From CAWICD01 sp052267165 (GTDB lineage Bacteria > Vulcanimicrobiota > Vulcanimicrobiia > Vulcanimicrobiales > Vulcanimicrobiaceae), in the NCBI GenBank assembly GCA_052267165.1, contig JBKQHO010000064.1, positions 1 to 64,000 of the forward strand: DNA of 64,000 bases, given 5' to 3'. A model generated the notes under the pieces. It was given only the letters and a program-made list of their open reading frames with translations, was not told the DNA's origin and made no database searches. A program made the position numbers and the translations under genes. This document shows, piece after piece, positions 53,721 through 61,971 of the stretch (position 1 is its first letter; every line of letters starts with the position of its first letter).

Positions 53721-55166
53721 ATGGCTTCACCCGCGATCGGTTACACGCTCATCATGCGCCTCGAGATGGCCTCACATCCCGGCGCGTTCGGACAACTCGC
53801 TTCCGCGATCGGCGACGCGGGCGGCATCATCGGTGCCGTCGACATGCGCTCCGCCGGACGCACGCACACCACGCGCGACGTCTCGGTGACGGTCGCGTCG
53901 GATTCGGTCGCCAACGCCGTGCGCGCGGCGGTCGAGCGGGTCGACGGCGTGCGCATCGTCGGCGTGTCGGATTCGACGTTCCTGGCGCACCTCGGCGGCA
54001 AGATCACGGTTCAACCGAAGATCGCCGTCAAGACACGTAACGATCTTTCGAAGGTCTATACGCCGGGCGTAGCGCGCGTCTCGCTGGCGATCGCGGCCGA
54101 CCCGAACAAGGCTTTCCAGCTGACGATCAAGCGCAACTCCGTCGCCGTGGTCAGTGACGGGACGGCCGTGCTCGGACTCGGCGACATCGGTCCGTACGGC
54201 GCGGCGCCCGTCATGGAAGGCAAGTGCATGCTGTTCAAGCAGTTTGCCGACATCGACGCCTTCCCGATCTGCCTGGATACGAAAGACACCGACGAGATCG
54301 TCGACACGGTCACGCGGATCGCGCCGATCTTCGGCGGCATCAACCTCGAAGACATCTCGGCGCCGCGCTGCTTCGAGATCGAGCAGCGTCTGCAAGACCG
54401 GCTCGACATTCCCGTCATGCACGACGACCAGCACGGGACCGCTTGCGTCATCTTGGCGGCGCTCATCAACGCGTCGCAAGTCGTCGGCAAGCGCCTGGAA
54501 GATCTCGTCGTGGTCGTGGCGGGCAGCGGCGCCGCCGGGACCGCCACGATGAAGATGCTGCTGGCCGCGGGCGTGCGCGACGTCATTCCGGTCGACCGCG
54601 CGGGCGCCCTCAACCGCGCCGACCATTACACCAACTCGCACTGGACCTGGCTGGCGGAGCACACGAACAAGGAGAACAGGCGCGGCTCGCTCTCCGAGGT
54701 GCTCGTCGGCGCCGACGTCTTCATCGGCGTTTCGGCCCCCGGCATCTTGCGCCCGGAGGACATCCAGCGCATGGCGCGCGATCCGATCGTCTTCGCGATG
54801 GCGAATCCGACCCCCGAGATCATGCCCGATGTGGCCGCGCCTTACGTAGCGGTGATGGCGACCGGTCGCTCGGACTTTCCGAATCAGGTCAACAACCTGC
54901 TGGCCTTCCCGGGTATTTTCCGGGGCGCGCTCGACAGCCGCGCCGCTAAAATCACCGAAGGCATGAAGTTGGCGGCCGCCAAAGCGATCGCCGCCATCAT
55001 CACCGATTCGGAACGTGGCCCGGAATACGTGATCCCGAGCGTCTTCGATACTCGCGTCGTCGATGCCGTCGCGCAGGCCGTCTCCAATGCGGCCGCCGAA
55101 GAAGGCGTAGCCCGCCGCCAGCTCCTGGTCGCAGAAGGTGAGGAATACGCAACAGCGCAGGCGTGA
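53721..55166 (+). CDS. NAD-dependent malic enzyme with N-terminal ACT domain
   Basis: A 481-residue enzyme decarboxylating malate to pyruvate. Residues 1-80 form an ACT-type regulatory domain (IMRLEMASHPGAFGQLASAI). The catalytic part has KTRNDLSKVYTPGVARVSLA, VAVVSDGTAVLGLGDIGPYG, MHDDQHGTACVILAALI and the NAD site VVVAGSGAAGTATMKMLLAA. ATG is preceded by CGGAG. The ACT domain suggests amino-acid control. Together with ppdK it allows pyruvate/PEP interconversion. Confidence 0.93.
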   Translation: MASPAIGYTLIMRLEMASHPGAFGQLASAIGDAGGIIGAVDMRSAGRTHTTRDVSVTVASDSVANAVRAAVERVDGVRIVGVSDSTFLAHLGGKITVQPKIAVKTRNDLSKVYTPGVARVSLAIAADPNKAFQLTIKRNSVAVVSDGTAVLGLGDIGPYGAAPVMEGKCMLFKQFADIDAFPICLDTKDTDEIVDTVTRIAPIFGGINLEDISAPRCFEIEQRLQDRLDIPVMHDDQHGTACVILAALINASQVVGKRLEDLVVVVAGSGAAGTATMKMLLAAGVRDVIPVDRAGALNRADHYTNSHWTWLAEHTNKENRRGSLSEVLVGADVFIGVSAPGILRPEDIQRMARDPIVFAMANPTPEIMPDVAAPYVAVMATGRSDFPNQVNNLLAFPGIFRGALDSRAAKITEGMKLAAAKAIAAIITDSERGPEYVIPSVFDTRVVDAVAQAVSNAAAEEGVARRQLLVAEGEEYATAQA

Positions 55167-55187
55167 GTTCGTCCGCGAGGCGTGGAC

Positions 55188-55892
55188 ATGAACTCCGGTC
55201 AACCAACAGCCCGGATCCTCATCGTCGAGGACGATCCAGACATCGCTACATTCGAGCGGGTCATGCTTGCCCGTGCCGGCTACGACGCACGAGTCGCCCA
55301 GACCGGACGGGAAGGCCTCGAGATGGTCCGTGAGTACCGGCCCGACGTCGTCCTGCTGGACATCGGTCTGCCCGACATGTCGGGTCTCGACGTCTGCACG
55401 ACGATCGCCGAGACGGCGGATTCCTACATCTTGATGGTCAGCGGCCATTCCAGCGAAGAGGTTAAGCTGCGCGGCTTGGGGCTGGGAGCTGACGACTTCA
55501 TCACCAAGCCGTTTTCCAGCAACGAGCTGCTGGCGCGCATCGGCTCCTTCCTGCGGCGTCGCGAGCGTTCGCGCTCGCGAGACAACGACGGCCGGCTCCA
55601 AGTCGGCGACGCCGTGCTGGTCCGTGACCTGCACACCCTCGAAAAGGAAGCGAAGTCGGTCAGCCTCACGGCGCTCGAGTTCCGCCTCCTGTGGTTCTTG
55701 GGAGAAGCCGACGGCAAGCTGTTGACCCGCGCGCAAATCCTCGAGCGGGTCTGGAACGACGTCTCGGGCGTGCCCACGCGCGTCGTCGACGTCCACGTCG
55801 CCGCCCTGCGCAAAAAGCTCAACGAGGTCCGCGCCACCCTCCAAATCTCGTCGGTCCGCGGTATCGGTTACCGTTTGGACGCCACCCCATAG
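55188..55892 (+). CDS. OmpR-family response regulator
   Basis: A 234-residue two-domain regulator. Receiver: ILIVEDDPDIATF, phospho-Asp in VVLLDIGLPDMSG, Lys in FITKPFSSNELLAR. Output winged helix: SLTALEFRLLWFLGEADGKL with ILERVWNDVSGVPTRVVDVH and ISSVRGIGYRL. No histidine kinase lies next to it, so the input signal is unknown. GTG 55182 is an alternative start. Confidence 0.92.
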   Translation: MNSGQPTARILIVEDDPDIATFERVMLARAGYDARVAQTGREGLEMVREYRPDVVLLDIGLPDMSGLDVCTTIAETADSYILMVSGHSSEEVKLRGLGLGADDFITKPFSSNELLARIGSFLRRRERSRSRDNDGRLQVGDAVLVRDLHTLEKEAKSVSLTALEFRLLWFLGEADGKLLTRAQILERVWNDVSGVPTRVVDVHVAALRKKLNEVRATLQISSVRGIGYRLDATP

Positions 55893-56027
55893 TGCTGCGC
55901 ACTATGGGGACCCCGGGAGTTTAAAAGGACTCCGGCGCTTGCGCGCCTGCGCGCTAGCCCCAAAATGCTGCGCATTTCGGGGACCCCGGGAATTTTAAAG
56001 GCACTCCGGCGCTGCGCGCCTGCGCGC
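55885..56027 (+). repeat. two tandem dispersed-repeat units
   Basis: Unit 1: perfect hairpin CCCCATAGTG-CTGCG-CACTATGGGG (55885-55909), then ACCCCGGGAGTTTAAAAGG and CTCCGGCGC...GCGCGCCTGCGCGC. Unit 2: hairpin CCCCAAAATG-CTGCG-CATTTCGGGG (55958-55982, one mismatch) with the same tail to 56027. Unit 1 overlaps the regulator stop codon, so it may also act as its terminator. Confidence 0.85.
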
Positions 56028-56029
56028 CC

Positions 56030-56052
56030 CCCCACGCGCAGAGCGCGTGGGG
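56030..56052. repeat. CCCC...GGGG hairpin closing the repeat cluster
   Basis: A perfect 10-bp stem CCCCACGCGC / GCGCGTGGGG with a 3-nt loop AGA, followed by CCCCCTTT. It could also serve as an intrinsic terminator for the regulator transcript. Confidence 0.7.
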
Positions 56053-56137
56053 CCCCCTTTCCGGTATTGTTGGGGTTGTAGGGACCGGGATGGGGCTTGT
56101 GCTATGCGGTGCTGATGGCGGCGGTGGCTCACTAGTG

Positions 56138-56183
56138 CGCACCTGGGGGCGCGGAGGCGCGCAGCGCCGGAGTGCTTTCAAAG
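56138..56183 (-). repeat. dispersed repeat unit, minus orientation
   Basis: The reverse complement reads GCTTTGAAAGCACTCCGGCG, then CTGCGCGCCTCCGCGCC, matching the tails of the two units 120-250 bp upstream but in the opposite direction. No CCCC hairpin is attached. Confidence 0.7.
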
Positions 56184-56187
56184 CCGT

Positions 56188-56226
56188 CGAGCATCCCCGT
56201 CGTGCGTAGCATGACGGGGATACTCG
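56188..56226. promoter_or_regulatory. near-perfect palindrome over the mocR start codon
   Basis: Arms CGAGCATCCCCGTC (56188-56201) and GACGGGGATACTCG (56213-56226) are complementary at 13 of 14 positions, with an 11-nt spacer holding most of the ATG (56211-56213). As DNA it could be an operator for the regulator; as RNA it would enclose the start codon in a hairpin. No Shine-Dalgarno is visible. Confidence 0.6.
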
Positions 56227-57665
56227 ACGCGCGGGATAAGCGGCCGCTGTACGTGCAGATTGCGGACGAGATCGGGGCGCGCATCGAGCGCGGCGAGTTG
56301 GCGGAAGGCGAACGGCTGCCGGGGATGCGCGGGCTGGCGGCTGAGCTCGGATGTGGGCTGGTGACGGTCTCGCAGGCCTACGATGCGCTGGTCGCGCGCG
56401 GCCGCGCCCTGACGCGCGTCGGCAAGGGCACCTTCGTGGCGTCCTCGCGCGCACCGAGCGAGCCGTTCGCGCGGCGCTGGGAACCCGAGATCGGCAGCCT
56501 CTCGCGAGCTCGGATGGAAGGCGTGCTCGACCGGCTCGCGCGCGCCGGCGCGCCGGGGGCGATTTCGCTGGCGACGGGCCACCCGGCACCCGAGACCTTC
56601 CCGCTGGCCGAGTTTGGCCGCGCGATGCAGCGCACGCTTGCCGACGACCCGGCTGAGATGATGCAATATGCCTCTGGAAGCGGCGATCCCGATCTGCGCG
56701 CGACACTGGCGCGCGGCTTGCGCGCGCGCGGCGTTCCGGCCCAACCCGACGATCTCGTCGTCTGCTCGGGCGCGCAACAAGCCGCGGATATCGTCGCCTC
56801 CACGCTGCTCGAAGCCCGAGCGGTCGTGGCGGCCGAAAGCCCGAGCTACGCGCCGACGCTCGGGATCTTCGACGCGCGCGGCGCGTCCTACGTCGAGATC
56901 TCGGCCGACGCGGGCGGCATTCGCGTCGACGACGTCGAGCGCGTCTTCTCCGAATACCGGCCGCGTCTGTTCTACGTCAATCCGTTCGCACAGAATCCGA
57001 CCGGTGCGGTGCTGCCCGAGCGCCGCGCCAAAGCGATCGTCGCGCTGGCGCGGCGCTTCGACGTGGTGATTTTGGAAGACCAGACGGGTTGGGTGTTCAC
57101 CTACGACGGTGAAGCGCCCGCGCCGCTCGCCGCGCACGACACCGACGGGCGCGTCGTGCTGATCGAAAGCCTCTCGAAATCGATCTTTCCGGCCTTGCGG
57201 GTGGGCTACGTCTACGCGCGCGGCGGCTTGCGCGCGGCGTTCGAGTCGGCCAAGATGCGGGCCGACTCGTTCACCTCGACGCTCACGCAGCGCGCGCTGT
57301 GGCGCTTCCTCGTTTCGCCGGCCTATCCCAAGCATTTGCGCGCGGCACGGGCGCTCTACCACGCGCGCCGCGACGCGTTCGTCGCGAACCTCGCGAGCGA
57401 ATTGCCCTGGGCCGAGGTCGCGCCGCCTGCCGCGGGCGTGACGCTGTGGCTGCCGTTGCCGTCGCGCTTCTCGTCGCAGGCGGCCTTCGACGCCTGCGCG
57501 CGCGAAGGGGTGCTCGTCATGCCTGCCGACCCGTGGTATCCGACGCGCGCCGGGCCGGCTGCGCTGCGTCTGGGATTCGGTGATTTGGACGAAGCCACGG
57601 CGGCTGAGGCGATCGCTCGTCTCGCGCGCGGGCTGCGACAGGAGCGCTTCACCGCGCGCCCGTAA
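56211..57665 (+). CDS. MocR-type regulator (GntR wHTH + PLP aminotransferase domain)
   Basis: A 484-residue fusion. N-terminal GntR winged helix (PLYVQIADEIGARIERGELA, LPGMRGLAAELGCGLVTVSQ), linker, then an aminotransferase-like domain with YASGSGDPDLRATLARGL, NPFAQNPTGAVLPERR, and the PLP Lys in LIESLSKSIFPALRVGY. MocR proteins sense PLP or amino-compound metabolites and often regulate themselves and divergent or adjacent genes. ATG 56211 lies in a palindrome, which supports autoregulation. Confidence 0.92.
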   Translation: MTGILDARDKRPLYVQIADEIGARIERGELAEGERLPGMRGLAAELGCGLVTVSQAYDALVARGRALTRVGKGTFVASSRAPSEPFARRWEPEIGSLSRARMEGVLDRLARAGAPGAISLATGHPAPETFPLAEFGRAMQRTLADDPAEMMQYASGSGDPDLRATLARGLRARGVPAQPDDLVVCSGAQQAADIVASTLLEARAVVAAESPSYAPTLGIFDARGASYVEISADAGGIRVDDVERVFSEYRPRLFYVNPFAQNPTGAVLPERRAKAIVALARRFDVVILEDQTGWVFTYDGEAPAPLAAHDTDGRVVLIESLSKSIFPALRVGYVYARGGLRAAFESAKMRADSFTSTLTQRALWRFLVSPAYPKHLRAARALYHARRDAFVANLASELPWAEVAPPAAGVTLWLPLPSRFSSQAAFDACAREGVLVMPADPWYPTRAGPAALRLGFGDLDEATAAEAIARLARGLRQERFTARP

Positions 57666-57701
57666 GCCTATCCGGCTCAAACGTTCCGCCAAGGAGTCCC
57701 A

Positions 57702-60521
57702 ATGCCCAACGCAGGGCGCATCGTTACGATCGTCGTCGCCCTCACGCTGATCGCCGCTCGGCCCTCGATCGCTCCAGCCCTCATGCGACCGGCCGGCGTC
57801 GTCTTCTCCGCTCCGGCGGGGCATGCGCCGGCGGGCTCGACCGGCGGCCCGTCGGATCCCTTCGAGCAGATCTTGCCTTCCGGCAGAATCGTGAAGCCGT
57901 CGGGCAAGAGCGTCGTCGTCGGCATGAACGCGCTCGGCATCGCCCTCTCGCCGGATGGGCGCTTCGCGATCGTCTCCAACGACGACGAGCGCGAAGCCAA
58001 GGAAGTCAGCGCCTTTGACGGCGTCACGACCGGCGGTTTTTCGCTGGCCGTCGTCGACACGAGCACGATGGCCGTCCTCGACCGATATCGCGCGCCGAAC
58101 GAGACGTTCTTCGTCGGCGTCGCCGCGCTGCGCGATCCGGCCGCCCCCGGCCAGGTGCTCGTGCTGGCGTCGGGTGGTCCGAGCGATACCGTCTACGCGT
58201 TCGATCTCGACTCGTACGGCCGGCTCACGCCGGACGCGCACCACGTCATCCCGATGCCCGACGCGCTCGATCCCGCGTTCGCGAATGCGTTTCACGCATT
58301 TCCCAGCACGATCGTGCCGGCCGCCGACGGAGTGCACGCCTACGTCGTCAACAACCTCGCCTTCAGCGTGGCCCAGATCGACTTGCGCACGCGCACGATC
58401 GCGGCGCCGCCGGTGAAGGTCGGATTTTTCCCGCTCGGCGCGGCGCTGAGCTTGCAGGGTCTGCTGGTCGCCAACGAAGGCCTGATGTCGTACGGCGTGC
58501 TGCCCTCGCCCGCACCCGCGCCGCCGTTCGCCACGCCCAGCTCCGATCCGGTGCGCGCGCAGTCGCTCTCGATCCTGGGCGTCGCCGCCGGCGGCGTCCT
58601 CGCGGCGGGCCGGCAAAGCACCGTCCAGCTCGACCGCAGCCCCGACGGCTTGGCCGAGGTCGGCGGAGTGCAGCCTTCGGCGATTGCCGCACTGCGCCAA
58701 AAACCGTACGCCTTCATCGCCATGAGCGGCGTGGACCGCGTTGCGGTCGTGACGGTCCGAGCGCCCGCGCGCGTCGTGGGCGGCACGGAACTGCGTCTGT
58801 ACGACCGCGGGCCCTACGGCACGCAGCCCGACGCACTCGCGCTCAGTCCGGATGAGCGACGGCTCTACGTCGCGCTCGCCGGCATCGACGCGATCGCCGT
58901 GCTCGACGTCTCCGATCCGCCGCACCCGCATCGGGTCGGTCTCATTCCGACCGGCTGGTACCCGAGCGCGCTCGCACTGTCGGAGAACGGCCGCTATCTC
59001 TTCGTCGCGAACGCCAAGGGCCTCGCGCAGGACCCCGGCTTCAAGGGCGACCAGCCTTCCGTCTTGGACGCTCACGGCCGCATCCTGCAAGTCGTCGGCG
59101 ACAGCAACTCCGTTTGGTCGACGCTCGAACGGATCGATCTCACCCATACCGACATTCGCGAATCGACCCGGCTCGCGCTCTCGTACCTGCGCACCGTCGA
59201 GCCGATGCGCGCCGACAAGATCGTTCCGCAGCGCTTCGGGCTGCCCAACGCGTCGCCGATCAAGCACGTCGTGCTGATCCTCGAAGAGAACAAGACCTAC
59301 GACTCCATGCTCGGCGATCTGACCGACGCCGCCGGCAAACCGTATGGCCCCGGCGATCCGGCCTACGTCTCGTTCGACCGAAGCGTCACGCCGAATCTGC
59401 ATGCGCTCGCGCAGACGTATGCGCTCGCCGGCAACTTCTTCGCCGATGCGGAAGAGTCGGACGCCGGCCACCAGTTCGTCGCGGGCGGGATCGCCAGCGT
59501 CTATACGGAGCGAACGCTGCTCGTCAAGAACGGCCGGCGACCGCTCGTCAACAAGAACGAGGACCCGGAAGACTACCCGCGTGCCGGCTACGTCTTCCAG
59601 AGCCTTTTACTCAACCACCGTACCTTCCGCGACTACGGCGACTACGTGCGCGTCTCGGGCTACGACGAAGGCGAAGCGCGCGACCCCAAGACCGACGATC
59701 CGCACTTCGTCGACATGGCGGACACGCGCGCGGCGACCGAAGGCCTCGGCGGCCTGTATTCGCTCGACGTGCCGGCCCCGCTGGCGCTCGACGGGAACGT
59801 CGATCTCAACTATCCGGGCTGGAATCTGCGCATTCGCGACGAGCGGCGCGCGCGCGAGTTCATCAAGGATTTCGATGCGCTCGAGAAGGCCGGGCAGATG
59901 CCCGAGTTCACCCACATCTGGTTGCCCGCCGACCACGGTGGAGCCGGCAAGAATATCCCGCCGCTGAGCGAGGAAGTGGCCGACGGCGACCGCGCGCTGG
60001 GAACGATCGTCGAATATCTCACCCACCTGCCCGAGTGGAGCTCGACGGCGATCTTCATCCTGCCCGATGACGCTCAATCGACGCGCGATCACGTCAACGA
60101 GCACCGCAGCTACGCGCTCGTCGTGTCGCCCTACGCCAAGCGCGGCTACGTCGGGATGCGCCACCTCTCGACGGTCAGCGTGCTCAAGACCGAGGAAGAG
60201 ATCCTGGGGCTGCCGGCGCTGTCGCTGGGCGATGCGCTGGCGGGCGACATGCGGGACTTCTTCACGACGACCGCCGCGGCGACGCCGTACGAACATATCC
60301 CGGTCGGGACGCAGACGGCGAGCCGCGAGGGACGCCGCATCGCCGCTTTGCTCGAGCGAACCGACCAACGCCGCCCCGACGCCGACGAGCGTGCGCCGGC
60401 CTTGATCGACCTGTCGTTGCGGGCCGACCGGCTCGCGAAGCGGCAGCGCGCGTACCCGCCGGCGCGGTACGAGCGTCTGCAGCGCGCGCTCTACGAACGG
60501 GCGCTCGCCCTCGTCAGGTAG
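57702..60521 (+). CDS. secreted beta-propeller/phosphoesterase fusion
   Basis: A 939-residue exported protein. Signal IVTIVVALTLIAARPSIAPA; residues of about 55-470 contain YncE-like propeller blades (LGIALSPDGRFAIVSNDDE, DALALSPDERRLYVALAGID, PSALALSENGRYLFVANAKG). Residues of about 520-860 form an alkaline-phosphatase-superfamily phosphoesterase (KHVVLILEENKTYDSMLGDL, FADAEESDAGHQFVAGG, AIFILPDDAQSTRDHVNEHR). AAGGAG precedes the ATG. Such fusions are often called bifunctional YncE/alkaline phosphatase; substrate unknown, phosphate scavenging plausible. Confidence 0.85.
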   Translation: MPNAGRIVTIVVALTLIAARPSIAPALMRPAGVVFSAPAGHAPAGSTGGPSDPFEQILPSGRIVKPSGKSVVVGMNALGIALSPDGRFAIVSNDDEREAKEVSAFDGVTTGGFSLAVVDTSTMAVLDRYRAPNETFFVGVAALRDPAAPGQVLVLASGGPSDTVYAFDLDSYGRLTPDAHHVIPMPDALDPAFANAFHAFPSTIVPAADGVHAYVVNNLAFSVAQIDLRTRTIAAPPVKVGFFPLGAALSLQGLLVANEGLMSYGVLPSPAPAPPFATPSSDPVRAQSLSILGVAAGGVLAAGRQSTVQLDRSPDGLAEVGGVQPSAIAALRQKPYAFIAMSGVDRVAVVTVRAPARVVGGTELRLYDRGPYGTQPDALALSPDERRLYVALAGIDAIAVLDVSDPPHPHRVGLIPTGWYPSALALSENGRYLFVANAKGLAQDPGFKGDQPSVLDAHGRILQVVGDSNSVWSTLERIDLTHTDIRESTRLALSYLRTVEPMRADKIVPQRFGLPNASPIKHVVLILEENKTYDSMLGDLTDAAGKPYGPGDPAYVSFDRSVTPNLHALAQTYALAGNFFADAEESDAGHQFVAGGIASVYTERTLLVKNGRRPLVNKNEDPEDYPRAGYVFQSLLLNHRTFRDYGDYVRVSGYDEGEARDPKTDDPHFVDMADTRAATEGLGGLYSLDVPAPLALDGNVDLNYPGWNLRIRDERRAREFIKDFDALEKAGQMPEFTHIWLPADHGGAGKNIPPLSEEVADGDRALGTIVEYLTHLPEWSSTAIFILPDDAQSTRDHVNEHRSYALVVSPYAKRGYVGMRHLSTVSVLKTEEEILGLPALSLGDALAGDMRDFFTTTAAATPYEHIPVGTQTASREGRRIAALLERTDQRRPDADERAPALIDLSLRADRLAKRQRAYPPARYERLQRALYERALALVR

Positions 60522-60583
60522 CCGCGAAGAAGGCTCCGGGCGTCCGGCACGTCAACTGATGGAGGCCGAGGAAGAGAGGCAGG

Positions 60584-61453
60584 GTGGTTTCCGTCCCAGC
60601 TAAGTTAGCTGCGCAGTTCGTGCGCAATGATGCCGATCCGTTACGTCAGGTGCTCGTCGTGCGCACGTCGCCCGCGATCGCGAGCGTGCGGCCCTGCTAC
60701 GGCGAATCCAACGCGATCGCCGACCGCGCGCTCGGACAGCAGTCGATCTTTCAGGGCCGGCTTGCGGCCCACGGGATCAACGTTTCCACGGTCGATCCCG
60801 GGGAAGACGCGCCGCTGCAAGCGCTCAGCGCCGATTGCGCCGTGCTGTTCGAGCAGGGCGCCTTTCTGATGCGGCCCAGCGACGTGCGGCAGCGGCGCGT
60901 GAGCGCGGCGGTCGAAGCCGCGCTGCGCAAAGCGCAGATCCCGATCGTGGGCCGGATCGAGGCGCCGGGCTTGCTCGACGGCGGGGACGTGCTGCTCGCG
61001 GGGGATACGGTCTTCGTGGGCTCCTCGCGCGCGCGCCAATCCGAGGTCGGCATCCCGGTCACGCTGCACGGCAACGCGTCGGGCCGCGAGCAGCTCGCGG
61101 CTTACGCGCGCTCGAGCGGTCTCAAGGTCGTAGAGGTTGGTCTTTCGGGACAGGCGCGCCGGCTTCGTTCGGTCGCCTCGCTGGTTACGCCGGAGACGGT
61201 CCTGCTGGCGCCCCGGCTCGTCGATGCGGCGGCCTTCGCGGGGCTCGAACAGCTCGAGGCGCCGGCGGGCGAAGATTACGCCGCGGGCGTGCTGGCGCTG
61301 GGAAACCGTCACGTGCTCGCCAACCTGCGCTTTCGCCAGACGATTCCGCTCTTGCGCAAAGCCAAGATCGTGGTCGACGCGATCGATTTGTGGGAATTCG
61401 GCAAGGTCGGCGCGACCCCGAACTCGTTGGTGCTCGCGCTGCGCCGAGGCTAA
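60584..61453 (+). CDS. dimethylargininase (DDAH)-like protein, catalytic residues lost
   Basis: A 289-residue protein with the guanidine-modifying (pentein) fold: DCAVLFEQGAFLMRPS, LLDGGDVLLAGDTVFVGSS (family: EGGDV), NRHVLANLRF. In active dimethylargininases a His (H-L-K/R-S) and a C-terminal Cys (T-C-x-S-L) do the chemistry. Here the positions read RRLRSVASL (no His) and GATPNSLVLAL (no Cys), and no Cys occurs in the last 190 residues. The fold is kept, but hydrolase activity is unlikely. GTG 60584 starts it. Confidence 0.75.
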   Translation: MVSVPAKLAAQFVRNDADPLRQVLVVRTSPAIASVRPCYGESNAIADRALGQQSIFQGRLAAHGINVSTVDPGEDAPLQALSADCAVLFEQGAFLMRPSDVRQRRVSAAVEAALRKAQIPIVGRIEAPGLLDGGDVLLAGDTVFVGSSRARQSEVGIPVTLHGNASGREQLAAYARSSGLKVVEVGLSGQARRLRSVASLVTPETVLLAPRLVDAAAFAGLEQLEAPAGEDYAAGVLALGNRHVLANLRFRQTIPLLRKAKIVVDAIDLWEFGKVGATPNSLVLALRRG

Positions 61454-61971
61454 TTGGTGCGGGTCGCGCTCTTCTCCGACGTTCATGGGAACGTGCGCGC
61501 GCTCGACGCGTGCCTGGAGGATCTGGCGGCGCAAGGCGGCGCGGATCTCATCGTCGGAGCGGGCGATTATTGCATGGATGGCCCGCGCCCTCGCGAGGTG
61601 CTCGAGCGCCTCACCCAAATCGGCGCGGTCTGCGTGCGCGGCAACACCGATCGCTCGATCGGCGGCGAGAGTCCTGCGCCGAGCGGTGAGGGAGCCGCCG
61701 AGGAGCGCCCTTGCCCTACGTGCGGGTCTGGCGCGAGCGCCTGCTCGTCAACGTTTCGTCGGCGGGCTTGCCCAAAGACGGCGACGCGCGGGCCGCTTAC
61801 GCCATTCTCACGCAGCGTTCGGGCGGCTGGGAGGTGAAACACCGCAGGGTCGCCTTCGACGTCGAGGGTGTCGTCAAGGAACTCGAAGCGAGCGGCATGC
61901 CCGATTGCGAGAAGCGCATCTCCGTGCTGCGCAGACACCGTTACAAGGAACTGAATGGACCTATCCCATGA
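61454..61971 (+). pseudogene. metallophosphoesterase with internal deletion/frameshift
   Basis: The first frame gives VRVALFSDVHGNVRALDACL then IVGAGDYCMDGPRP and VCVRGNTDRSI, the calcineurin-like N-terminal half (D-x-H, GD, GN-x-D). After about 61670 it becomes nonsense. A second frame, 61711-61971, gives VRVWRERLLVNVSSAGLPKD, then WEVKHRRVAFDVEGVVKELE, the family C-terminus. The middle portion with the conserved G-H-x-H is missing, so this is a deletion rather than a single frameshift. Confidence 0.65.

Noticed and set aside
55885..56183. CRISPR-like array
   Set aside because: Units are hairpin-plus-tail in both orientations, with no constant spacer length and no cas genes; they fit a dispersed repeat family.
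56178..59471. 1097-codon minus-strand frame opposite mocR and the phosphoesterase
   Set aside because: Long only because of GC bias; both plus-strand genes are clearly real.
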